In this document: piece after piece, positions 18,184-29,618 of the stretch
Numbering within the stretch: position 1 is the first letter of the stretch
Layout: the number at the start of each line of letters is the position of its first letter
Source of the DNA: Mangrovicoccus sp. HB161399
Lineage (GTDB): Bacteria; Pseudomonadota; Alphaproteobacteria; Rhodobacterales; Rhodobacteraceae
NCBI RefSeq assembly: GCF_013184745.1
Contig: NZ_JAATVU010000009.1
Location: forward strand, 97,707-161,706
Reading direction: 5' to 3'
DNA length: 64,000 nt
Program-made: the position numbers and the translations under genes
The notes under the pieces: model-generated
What the model was told of the DNA's origin: nothing
The model's input: the letters and a program-made list of their open reading frames with translations, nothing else
Database searches by the model: none

Positions 18184-18994
18184 ATGCGCATTCTTGCCGC
18201 TTTCCTTGCCTGCCTGACCGCCGCGCCCGTCCTGGCCCAGGACGCGGACTGGCGCCCGAGCCACTGCATTTCGCTGGTCGAGAACGTGCCGGGGATGCGC
18301 GTCATCCCGGCGAGCCTGGCTGATCCGCTGGCCGAGTACACCGTGCAGATCGGCTATATCGCCCATTCGATGTTCGTCATCCGCGACACCGAAGAGCACA
18401 CGATCGTCACGGATTACGCCGGCTATCTCGGCGATGCCGGGTTCTTCCCCGAGGTGGCGACGATGAACAAGGGCCATACCAGCCACTGGACGGCCCAGCC
18501 CGATCCGCGCATTCCGCATGTGCTTCCCGGCTGGACAGCGGATGGCAGCCCGGCGGACCACTACCTGCAGCTCGGCAACCTGCTGGTCCGCTCGGTCTCC
18601 ACCGACATCCGCGGCTATGGCGGGGCCGAGGCCAACGGCAATTCGATCTTCGTCTTCGAGACCGAGGGGCTCTGCATCGGCCATATGGGCCATCTCCATC
18701 ACGAGCCCACCGATGCGCAATACGCCGCACTGGGGCGGCTCGACGTGGTGATGGTCCCCGTGGACGGCGGCATGACGCTGGACCTGCCGACGATGATCGG
18801 CGTGGTGAAGCGGTTGCGATCCTCGGTCGTGCTGCCGATGCACTGGTTCTCGGGCCGCTCGCTGGAGATCTTCCTTGCGGGCGTCGCCGACGAGTTCGCG
18901 GTGGACCGGCGGGAGGAAAGCTTTATGCAGGTTTCACTGAACACCCTGCCGCCGCGGCCAACTGTCGTGGTGCTGCAACCGCGGCTGATCCGAT

Positions 18995-19005
<11 letters not shown>
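18184..19005 (+). CDS. Exported MBL-fold metallohydrolase-like protein
   Basis: A 273-residue protein with a signal peptide (MRILAAFLACLTAAPVLAQ). The body looks like a UlaG-type metallo-beta-lactamase fold: IAHSMFVIRDTEEHTIVTDY, then SIFVFETEGLCIGHMGHLHHEP, DVVMVPVDGGMTL and VVLPMHWFSG. The usual THxHxDH motif is not intact, only scattered His residues, so the catalytic state is uncertain. It overlaps the downstream FAD enzyme by 11 bp. Confidence 0.8.
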
Positions 19006-20413
<1,408 letters not shown>

Positions 20414-20538
20414 AGGTTGGGAAATTATGACTTACACGCAAAAGTTGAGTAAGTTAACTTTGCGTTAATTACCAAGCCACGAGGCGTCATCAGGCAATCC
20501 ATTTTTTCAGCGGGCAGCGCTAGAAAAGGAATTTTGCC
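20414..20538. other. AT-rich intergenic segment with an imperfect inverted repeat
   Basis: A conspicuous AT-rich island in GC-rich DNA. At 20437-20464, CGCAAAAGTT and AACTTTGCG form an imperfect stem around GAGTAAGTT. It may be a terminator for the FAD gene or a promoter for the small peptide; the region ends with AAAAGGA before the peptide start. Confidence 0.4.
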
Positions 20539-20658
20539 ATGAAGACATTTCTCGTCCTTGCCGTTCTTGCGTCCTCCGTCTCGCTGGCCCTGCCGGCCGG
20601 GGCCGTCAGCTGCCCGAGCTCGCACACCCCGTGCGGCAACGTCTGCTGCCCGAAATAG
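20539..20658 (+). CDS. Small exported cysteine-rich peptide, 39 residues
   Basis: A 39-codon frame with an AAAAGGA ribosome site. It encodes a clear signal peptide (MKTFLVLAVLASSVSLALPA, then GA). The short mature part, about 17 residues, has four cysteines (SCPSSHTPCGNVCCPK). I recognise no family. The Cys density and export signal suggest a disulfide-stabilised or metal-binding periplasmic peptide. It is 9 bp before the next gene, so the two are likely co-expressed. Confidence 0.6.
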   Translation: MKTFLVLAVLASSVSLALPAGAVSCPSSHTPCGNVCCPK

Positions 20659-20667
20659 GAGGATGAC

Positions 20668-21408
20668 ATGTTCGGACGCATTGTCTGCTTCGCGGGCGCA
20701 TTCGTGCTGGTGCTTGCCTGCTCCTTCGCCTTCAAGACCCTTGCCGGCGTCACGCTGGAAGACCTCGCCGCCCAGATGGACATGAATCTCGGGCTGGCGC
20801 AGGGCAGCGGCGGCGTCTCGGCGGGCGACATCTACTGGGTGTCCGCCGACGGCACGCGCCGGGACCGGCTGTGCAGCATGGCGCTGCACGAAACCTATGT
20901 GGAGCGCAGGCCGGTCGACATGACCTTCACCAACGAGATCGGCGCCTCGATCCCGCTCGTCGGCAGCATGTTCGACTATGTCGACCTTGCCGCTGACGGC
21001 GATCACAGGGGAAACCTGCGGATCGGGGGATTCGTGGTGCGCATGCGCTTCCAGGCGGAACAGACCGAGCTGGAGGAAGGCGCGCCGCAGGGGGCGCCCG
21101 ATTACTGCGAGGAGTCCATGGTCCGCCGCGCCGCGCGGGGCGACCTCATCTGCATCGTCAAGTTCTCGCTGATCCCGGAATACAACAAGTTCTTCACTGC
21201 CTACCGGTTCAACTCCAACCAGATCCTCATTCCCGGGGAAACCTTCCGGAAATACGGGCTGGAGGCGACGCGGCGCACCGACGTGATCGGCCAGAAGGAC
21301 TGTCCGCGGGAATCGGCCCGGAGCTGGGACGTGGCGCTGCGGGAGTCGCTGAGCATCCTGTCGGTCGAGGTGTCCGAGGTGGAAAAGGTGGCGGCCACGG
21401 TCCGGTGA
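20668..21408 (+). CDS. Hypothetical membrane-anchored protein
   Basis: A 246-residue protein with an N-terminal hydrophobic helix (IVCFAGAFVLVLACSFAFK) that could be an uncleaved anchor or a signal peptide, then a soluble, probably periplasmic, domain with five cysteines (LCSMALHE, DYCEESM, LICIVKF, KDCPRES). I recognise no family. It follows the small cysteine-rich peptide by 9 bp and is convergent with apt. Confidence 0.7.
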   Translation: MFGRIVCFAGAFVLVLACSFAFKTLAGVTLEDLAAQMDMNLGLAQGSGGVSAGDIYWVSADGTRRDRLCSMALHETYVERRPVDMTFTNEIGASIPLVGSMFDYVDLAADGDHRGNLRIGGFVVRMRFQAEQTELEEGAPQGAPDYCEESMVRRAARGDLICIVKFSLIPEYNKFFTAYRFNSNQILIPGETFRKYGLEATRRTDVIGQKDCPRESARSWDVALRESLSILSVEVSEVEKVAATVR

Positions 21409-21415
21409 CCGCGGC

Positions 21416-21946
21416 TCAGAGCCCCTCGAACTCCACCAGCGTGTGGACCTTCATGCCGAGCGCCTCCAGCCGCCTGCGCCCGCCCAGTTCGGGCAGGTCG
21501 ACGACGAAGGCGCAGCCCGCGATCTGCCCGCCGAGGCGCTCGATCAGCTTGATCCCCGCCTCGGCGGTGCCGCCTGTGGCCAGAAGGTCGTCGACGATCA
21601 GAACGGTCTGGCCCGGCTGGATCGCGTCGGTGTGGATCTCCACCGACGCGGTGCCGTATTCCAGCTGGTAGTCCTGCGCATAGGTGGCGGCCGGCAGCTT
21701 CCCGGCCTTGCGGACCGGGACGAAACCGCAGCTCAGCTGGTGCGCGACCGCGCCGCCCAGGATGAAGCCGCGCGCCTCCAGCCCCACCACCGCATCGATC
21801 CGCGCCCCGGCATAGGGCGTCAGCAGCCGGTCGATCGCCATGCGGAACCCGGCCGGATGGGCGAAGAGCGTGGTCACGTCGCGGAACAGGATCCCCTCGT
21901 GCGGGAAATCCGGGATGGTGCGGATGTACTGCTTGAGATCGTCCAA
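21416..21946 (-). CDS. apt: Adenine phosphoribosyltransferase
   Basis: A 176-residue purine-salvage enzyme making AMP from adenine and PRPP. The PRPP-binding motif is [14 protein letters not shown] (about residues 115-128), with the family signature [21 protein letters not shown] and the N-terminal [15 protein letters not shown]. It lies 20 bp after mtnP. This pairing is functionally coherent because MTA phosphorylase releases adenine that Apt salvages. Confidence 0.97.
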   Translation of the reverse strand: MDDLKQYIRTIPDFPHEGILFRDVTTLFAHPAGFRMAIDRLLTPYAGARIDAVVGLEARGFILGGAVAHQLSCGFVPVRKAGKLPAATYAQDYQLEYGTASVEIHTDAIQPGQTVLIVDDLLATGGTAEAGIKLIERLGGQIAGCAFVVDLPELGGRRRLEALGMKVHTLVEFEGL

Positions 21947-21966
21947 GGCGCGGGCTCCCGGCTGGA

Positions 21967-22845
<879 letters not shown>

Positions 22846-23024
22846 GCTCCGGTCCTCTTTCCGTGCTTGCCGGTCCATGGGTGGCAGAGGGGCGCGCGGC
22901 GCTCAAGCCCAACTGCCCGGAGGGACCGGCGTAAACTGACGCAGGCGGCGCGCGGGCGACGATTCACGCCGGAATCACGCGGGGGGACGAAAACCGGGGC
23001 AGAGTTGACCAAGGGGGAACGACC

Positions 23025-23906
23025 ATGAAAATGAGAACGCAAGCCGAACTCGTCGCCCAGGTGTCCGGGATCAGCGAGCTGGTGCTGGTGCGCTCGGATC
23101 CGCCGGCGCTTTTCGTCCGGGCCTCGGGCCGCGTGCCCACGTCGGGCCGGGGCAATGCGGTGCTGGTGGCGCGGATCCATGCCGTGCCGCCCGCGGACGG
23201 CATCCAGGACTTCGACTTCCTCGCCGATCCGCCGCATGATGCAGTGCTGCAGGTCGAGACCGAGCTGTCGGGCGAATGCCTGCTCCACGGCCTGCCCGGC
23301 TGGGCGAAGGGCGTCCGGGTGACGGCGGCGCGCAACCAGATCGTCCATCTCTTCCCCGAGCGCGCGGCGGCGATCGCCGGGGAAGTGCCGGAACCGGCGG
23401 CTGTCCCGGCAATGCCGTCCCACGCCATGCCGCCGCATCTTCACGGCCCGGCCGAACCGCTGCTGGTCGAGTCCTTCGAGGGCTTCGCGCTGGAGGACGG
23501 CCCGCAGGGGCGCAGCATGGACTTCCTGCTGGCTGCCATGTCCTTTCCCGAGGCGCAGTCGCGCCCGGAGATGCGCGGCATCGCGGCGGACCCGGTGTCC
23601 GGCCGCTGCCTGCTGACGGCCGAGGTTCCGGTGCTCTACCGCCGCACGGTCCGCCGCCGCCTGCTGGCGCGGGTCCATTGCGGACCGGGCGCCGAGCTGC
23701 GCGAGGCCGTGCGGTCCGGGATCGAAGGGGCGGTGCGCGCCGGGACGGCGCTCGGCGTCCTTGCGGGCGGCGACCTTGCCACGGGGGCCGCGGCGCTGCA
23801 GGCGCGGCTGAAGACAGGGCTGGCGCTGGCCTTCGGGTGCGACTTCCCCGAGATCCATGTCGAGTTGCGGCGCGAGGCGGTGCCCGGCCCGTGGAAGCGC
23901 CTCTGA
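23025..23906 (+). CDS. Hypothetical protein
   Basis: A 293-residue protein without obvious signal peptide or membrane helices. The N-terminal part (QAELVAQVSGISELVLVRSD) and the C-terminal half are Ala/Arg/Gly-rich, with a short Pro/His stretch in the middle (PAMPSHAMPPHLHG). I recognise no family. It is preceded by an AAGGGGGAA ribosome site and stands alone, convergent with mscS. Confidence 0.65.
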   Translation: MKMRTQAELVAQVSGISELVLVRSDPPALFVRASGRVPTSGRGNAVLVARIHAVPPADGIQDFDFLADPPHDAVLQVETELSGECLLHGLPGWAKGVRVTAARNQIVHLFPERAAAIAGEVPEPAAVPAMPSHAMPPHLHGPAEPLLVESFEGFALEDGPQGRSMDFLLAAMSFPEAQSRPEMRGIAADPVSGRCLLTAEVPVLYRRTVRRRLLARVHCGPGAELREAVRSGIEGAVRAGTALGVLAGGDLATGAAALQARLKTGLALAFGCDFPEIHVELRREAVPGPWKRL

Positions 23907-23922
23907 CGACATGTCTTCGCTT

Positions 23923-23944
23923 GCGGCGGCCCGGAAGCCGCCGC
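23923..23944. terminator. Stem-loop between convergent genes
   Basis: A perfect 8-bp GCGGCGGC / GCCGCCGC stem with a CCGGAA loop in the 54-bp gap between the convergent hypothetical gene and mscS-type gene. It could serve both strands; T tracts are absent. Confidence 0.5.
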
Positions 23945-23960
23945 CATGCGCGGGAGCGGC

Positions 23961-25742
<1,782 letters not shown>

Positions 25743-25878
25743 GCGCCGCTCCTTTGAACTGTTTCCTGAATATCTTGATTTGATCGATTGATCGCCGGGA
25801 CCGGCAAGTCAAGGTTCCGAATTGACGCTTGCCCGGCCGCGGACCTGCCGGCGCGGGTCCGGCGCATGCGGAGAGCGG

Positions 25879-26811
25879 CTAGCCGACAGTTTCAGCGAAG
25901 TCGGACATGACCGAACGTTCCCATTCCGCACCCTCGGGGGAGTTGTAGGATGCGATGCCCGACCACTGATAGCCGGCGGGATAGGGGCGGCTGATGACCT
26001 GCACCTCTGGGGCGATCCGGTGGATGCCCGGCGGCAGCTTGTCCCGCTCGAAATCCATCAGGATCAGCCGCGGGCTGGCGGCGCCGGCATCGGCGATCGC
26101 CTGCAGCAGCCGGCCGATCTGCCCGGCGCTGCGTTCGGGGCGGAAATTGATCCAGCGGCTCATGACATGGATGGCGCCCGGACGGCTGCTGGCGGCGTGG
26201 AAGGCCCCGATCAGCTCCGCCTGGTGGGCGCGGAACCGGGCGAAGCCGTCTGCAGTCCAGATCTCGCCGCGATGGTGGTTCCAGGTGACGCCATGGGTAT
26301 CGTCGACGACCAGCGGCTGCTGGCTGGCGGCATGGATCCGGGTCGAGAGGTTTTCCGGCTGGGCATAGAGCGCGAAGCGGCTCTCGAGAAGCTCCAGCAG
26401 GTGCGGCATGCGGTGGAGCCCGAGGCAGAAGGGATTGAGATCGCTCAGGGAATCGCGGAACCCCCAGCGGTTGAGGATGACCCAGGGATGGCATTCGCAG
26501 CCCATGCTGACATAGGTTCCGCGGCTGAGCGCGGCAGCATGGGTTTCGCGGAAGCGCTGCCGTTCCGCCGCCGCTCCGCCGATGCGCGCGGCCAGCCCGC
26601 CAAGCGTATCTGGCCCGATGGCGGTCTGCTCGGCATATTCCATCAGCCAGCGCTGGAAATTCACGTGCGGGACCGGGCCGTCGATCTCCTCCAGCGCCGC
26701 GATGTGGCTGCGGCAGGCGGCGGCGAGGCCGTCCCAGTCGTGTGCGGCCGCCAGTGCATGAAGCTCGGCCAGGGCCGTGCCCAAATCCGGGTTGTCCAGT
26801 CGCACTGCCAT
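25879..26811 (-). CDS. DUF1796-like putative cysteine peptidase
   Basis: A 310-residue cytosolic protein. The segment TYVSMGCECHPWVILNRWGFRDSLSDLNPF, together with the later FDDTHGVTWNHH-like VDDTHGVTWNHHRGE and SRWINFR regions, resembles DUF1796 putative papain-like cysteine peptidases (Cys near 116, His in the second motif). The assignment is by motif memory and moderate. The function is unknown. It lies just downstream of the nifB operon end on the same strand but 105 bp away, so a nif role is not implied. Confidence 0.6.
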   Translation of the reverse strand: MAVRLDNPDLGTALAELHALAAAHDWDGLAAACRSHIAALEEIDGPVPHVNFQRWLMEYAEQTAIGPDTLGGLAARIGGAAAERQRFRETHAAALSRGTYVSMGCECHPWVILNRWGFRDSLSDLNPFCLGLHRMPHLLELLESRFALYAQPENLSTRIHAASQQPLVVDDTHGVTWNHHRGEIWTADGFARFRAHQAELIGAFHAASSRPGAIHVMSRWINFRPERSAGQIGRLLQAIADAGAASPRLILMDFERDKLPPGIHRIAPEVQVISRPYPAGYQWSGIASYNSPEGAEWERSVMSDFAETVG

Positions 26812-26916
26812 TTGCTTCTGCCCTCCAGGCACATCATGGCGCCCGGCGCGCCCCTCCCGGAACTATATCCGCGCGGGCAGGCATGTGCAGGCGTCATCGC
26901 GCCGCTGGCGAAGCCC

Positions 26917-27312
26917 TCAGTCCCCGCCGCCGGCGCGCTTCGGCGGCAGGACCCGCTGGTCGCGCAGCATCTTCTTGAAGCCCTTCATCACCGGACGCGA
27001 GATCCGTGTCTCCGCCAGCACGCGGGCCTCGTAGACATCCATGCGGACATCCTCGGTCTCGGTGGCGCGGGCCCGGGAGATCATGGCATGGCTTTCCGCC
27101 CCGAGCTTGTCGCCGGGCAGGTGCCGCACCGCATCGTAAAGCGCCATCATGATTGCCGCCTCGTGGGGCGGCATCTTGCACTTGCCGTCCAGCACCTTCA
27201 GCGCCACGGCGATCGCGCAGTCAACGTGGGCCGGGCAGAGGGGACTAATCTCTGCCCAGCCCGCTACGTCAACACCCCCCTCGGGAGCATCGGGGGCGGA
27301 CGTGATCTGCAT
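26917..27312 (-). CDS. Hypothetical protein at the end of the nifB operon
   Basis: A 131-residue, probably soluble and helical protein. It has two cysteine-containing segments near the N terminus (SPLCPAHVDCAIAVALKVL and DGKCKMPPHEAAIMMALYD) and a basic C-terminal tail (KGFKKMLRDQRVLPPKRAGG). I recognise no family. It lies 16 bp after the SIR2-like gene in the same direction, so it is the last gene of the nifB-fdxN-LRV-nifZ-nifT-SIR2 transcript. This makes an accessory role in nitrogen fixation plausible but unproven. Confidence 0.65.
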   Translation of the reverse strand: MQITSAPDAPEGGVDVAGWAEISPLCPAHVDCAIAVALKVLDGKCKMPPHEAAIMMALYDAVRHLPGDKLGAESHAMISRARATETEDVRMDVYEARVLAETRISRPVMKGFKKMLRDQRVLPPKRAGGGD

Positions 27313-27328
27313 TCTGCCGGGTCCCGGA

Positions 27329-28153
27329 TCAGGCCGGTTCCGAGGCCAGCGCCTCGACCACGGCGGAAACCGGCAGGTTCACCCTCACGATACCCATTTC
27401 ATCGAGGAATTTCTGTTCCATACGCGAAACCTCGCCTTCGATCACCGCTACGTGATTGCCTCCGGAGCGTTTGACGATCTGGCGTGCGAAAATCCTGAGC
27501 ATCTGGTCATCGAAACGGCAGCCGAGGAACAGGAAGCTGCGGTTGGTGCGGCGGTGGCGGACCTCCTCGGGGATCGGCGTCTGGATGTCGATCTCGGTCA
27601 GCACCTCGACATAGTCGCTGTCCGACAGCAGGAAGCTCGATCCCTTCCGCGCGATTCCGTGCGGCTTGTAGATCAGCGAGGCCCAGTCGGGATTGGGTGC
27701 TTCCAGCTCGGTGCCGTCGGGGGCGAAGGCCTTGTTCCAGATCTCGATCCACTCGCCGTTGCGGCTCCAGCCCTGGACCCAGCCCCAGCTGGCGCCTTCG
27801 TAGGCCTTGATCAGCCCGTCATCGTACCAGGTGTCCACGACCATGGGCGGGCGAACCCGGGCCAGCCAGTCATGCACCGGGTTCCCGCCCTCGTCGGGCT
27901 CGAAGGCGCGGTTGACGATGTCGACCAGCGTCGCTCGGAACTTGCGGCTCTCAACGTATTGCGCGGCGGACCACAGGTTGCCCTGGGCGCGCTTGGGCAC
28001 CCGAACCTCGCCTTCGATGATCTTGTCCAGCGCCTCCGGAGAGGCGGGCGCGCCGCCCTGGGACAGCGCCGAGACCCCGGCGCCCAGATAGGGGATGCGG
28101 CTGCCCGCCTCGACCTCGGCCAGCGCCTTCTGCAGGATGTCCATGTCGCTCAT
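27329..28153 (-). CDS. SIR2-like domain protein in the nif operon
   Basis: A 274-residue protein with SIR2-type NAD-binding features: SRIPYLGAGVSALSQGG near the N terminus (the GAG loop) and SFLFLGCRFDDQMLRIFARQ toward the C terminus. A Tyr/Trp-rich central part (MVVDTWYDDGLIKAY with SWGWVQGWSRNGEW) is unlike classical deacetylases, and no zinc CxxC pair is present. It could be an NAD hydrolase or an NAD-dependent deacylase. It is 3 bp after nifT, in the nifB operon. SIR2-like genes are known in some nif clusters but have no assigned role that I know of. Confidence 0.78.
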   Translation of the reverse strand: MSDMDILQKALAEVEAGSRIPYLGAGVSALSQGGAPASPEALDKIIEGEVRVPKRAQGNLWSAAQYVESRKFRATLVDIVNRAFEPDEGGNPVHDWLARVRPPMVVDTWYDDGLIKAYEGASWGWVQGWSRNGEWIEIWNKAFAPDGTELEAPNPDWASLIYKPHGIARKGSSFLLSDSDYVEVLTEIDIQTPIPEEVRHRRTNRSFLFLGCRFDDQMLRIFARQIVKRSGGNHVAVIEGEVSRMEQKFLDEMGIVRVNLPVSAVVEALASEPA

Positions 28154-28156
28154 CGC

Positions 28157-28372
28157 TCAGTCCTCCACTTCGGCGAGCTTCTTCGCCTCGATCGTCGCGG
28201 GCAGGGAGGGCGGCTCGTCATAGGCGGGCATCTGCAGCTTCCAGCCATTGGCCAGCTTCACCCAGCCGCCCCAGATATCCGGGGTCTCGGTCTCGACGAC
28301 CAGTTCCTCCAGGTCCTTCTTGGGCACGTAGACTTCCAGCCCCTTGGGCGTGTTTCTCACCATGACTTTCAT
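28157..28372 (-). CDS. nifT: Nitrogen fixation protein NifT/FixU
   Basis: A 71-residue NifT protein: MKVMVRNTPKGLEVYVPKKD, then DIWGGWVKLANGWKLQMP with the conserved WGG and NGW motifs. The role is unknown. It is dispensable in species tested, yet consistently sits near nifB/nifZ or nifK. It overlaps the nifZ stop by 4 bp, indicating translational coupling. Confidence 0.93.
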   Translation of the reverse strand: MKVMVRNTPKGLEVYVPKKDLEELVVETETPDIWGGWVKLANGWKLQMPAYDEPPSLPATIEAKKLAEVED

Positions 28373-28650
28373 TCGGCAGGCTCCTCGATGGTAAACGGCA
28401 CGAGCTCCCGTTCGCGCATGCCGACGATTGATCCACGCTCCATGAAGTCGACGGCGTAGATGTAGAACTGCTGGAGGAAGACGCCGATGTCGCGCACATA
28501 GCCGACATCGCCCTTCTTCACGACGGTCTCGTTGATTTCCTTGCCGAACATCGTGCCGTCATTCTTGACGTTCTTCTTGGAGACAACCTTGTCTCCGGGC
28601 ATGTATTTCGGGTCCCGATAGACCTCGATCTCGCGGTCATCCGTCGACAT
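28369..28650 (-). CDS. nifZ: Nitrogen fixation protein NifZ
   Basis: A 93-residue NifZ, which assists P-cluster maturation of the MoFe protein. Family features are PKYMPGDKVVSKKNVKNDGT, ETVVKKGDVGYVRDIGVFLQ and YIYAVDFMERGSIVGMRERE. Its start overlaps the LRV gene by 14 bp and its stop overlaps nifT, so this is a tightly coupled set. Confidence 0.94.
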   Translation of the reverse strand: MSTDDREIEVYRDPKYMPGDKVVSKKNVKNDGTMFGKEINETVVKKGDVGYVRDIGVFLQQFYIYAVDFMERGSIVGMRERELVPFTIEEPAE

Positions 28651-29392
28651 TGGCTCCCTCCTTCAATTGTTGCAGCCGCAGCGCGGCGGTTTCGCGGATC
28701 ACGTCCTCGGGGTCGCCGAGCAGGCGCTCCGCCTCTTCGGTGCCGCCCCGTTCGGCGACCGCATGGCGCACGCGGAGGTCGTCATCCTCCACGAAAGGGC
28801 CCGGCCGCCGCCCGGCCGCCTCGCGGCGCACCAGCGGGTCGGGATCGCTGCGGAACCGGTCCAGCCAGCCCTCGCCGATGCGCCGCGCCACGATCCGCCG
28901 GATCTCCGGATCGGCATCGTGGATCGCCACCGGCAGCATTCCCGGCTCTGCCCGCCGCATCGCGATCGAGCGGACATAGCTGTCCGGGTCCGACAGCATC
29001 GGCAGCAGTTCTTCCACCGGCAGGCGGGAGGCCACGGCGATGCGGACCCGGCGGTCCTCGTCCTTGATCCGCCGCTGGGCATGGCTGACCGGCAGCCGCA
29101 GCACGGCCATCGCGCGCACCCCGGCGTCGGGGTCGTTCAGCAGCCGCGTCAGCCGGAAGACCGAGGCGAGCCTCGCGGCGTTCATCCGGGTCTCGAAATA
29201 CGGCATGCCGAGGCATTCATCCGCCAGCTCGGGATTGACGAGGAAGAACCTCTCGATCCGCTTCGCGTAGCGGTCGTGCACGCAGGCCCAGCCGAGGCTG
29301 CACTTGCCCTGGTCGAGCTTGCGCTTGAAGCGGCAGGCGCTGCAGTCGAGGGGTTCCCCCTGCCAGTCGACAGGGGGAGGTCCGTCGCTCAT
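28637..29392 (-). CDS. 4Fe4S-binding leucine-rich-variant (LRV) repeat protein
   Basis: A 251-residue protein with an N-terminal cysteine cluster (LDCSACRFKRKLDQGKCSLGWAC) expected to bind an Fe-S cluster. About eight leucine-rich-variant repeats of some 24 residues follow (for example LLNDPDAGVRAMAVLRLP, MLSDPDSYVRSIAMRRA, FRSDPDPLVRREAAGR). This is the architecture of the LRV protein described from the Azotobacter vinelandii nif region. The role is probably redox- or cluster-dependent interaction with nitrogenase assembly proteins, which is not established. It sits between fdxN and nifZ. Confidence 0.85.
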   Translation of the reverse strand: MSDGPPPVDWQGEPLDCSACRFKRKLDQGKCSLGWACVHDRYAKRIERFFLVNPELADECLGMPYFETRMNAARLASVFRLTRLLNDPDAGVRAMAVLRLPVSHAQRRIKDEDRRVRIAVASRLPVEELLPMLSDPDSYVRSIAMRRAEPGMLPVAIHDADPEIRRIVARRIGEGWLDRFRSDPDPLVRREAAGRRPGPFVEDDDLRVRHAVAERGGTEEAERLLGDPEDVIRETAALRLQQLKEGANVDG

Positions 29393-29395
29393 CGC

Positions 29396-29590
29396 TCAGG
29401 CCGCCACGCAGGTGTCCGGCACCGGGCAGACCTCGGCGCATTGCGGGTTGTCCGCATGCCCCTCGCATTCGGTGCAGAGCGACGGGTCGATGATGTAGGT
29501 GTCGCTCTCGAAGCGGATCGCGGCGTTCGGGCATTCGAACTCGCAGGCGCCGCAGACGGTGCAGTTCTCGACGACGATCTTCAGGGACAT
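29396..29590 (-). CDS. fdxN: 2[4Fe-4S] ferredoxin, FdxN type
   Basis: A 64-residue bacterial ferredoxin with two cluster motifs. The first is [16 protein letters not shown] (CxxCxxCxxxCP). The second, [19 protein letters not shown], has the CxxC-x8-CxxxCP spacing typical of nif ferredoxins. In Rhodobacter capsulatus, FdxN donates electrons to nitrogenase reductase; here it could also serve NifB. The start ATG follows an AAGGAG site 28 bp after the nifB stop. The longer in-frame extension overlaps nifB and is a shadow. Confidence 0.93.
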   Translation of the reverse strand: MSLKIVVENCTVCGACEFECPNAAIRFESDTYIIDPSLCTECEGHADNPQCAEVCPVPDTCVAA

Positions 29591-29618
29591 GGGCTTGCTC
29601 CTTCTTGCTGGCGCTGGG

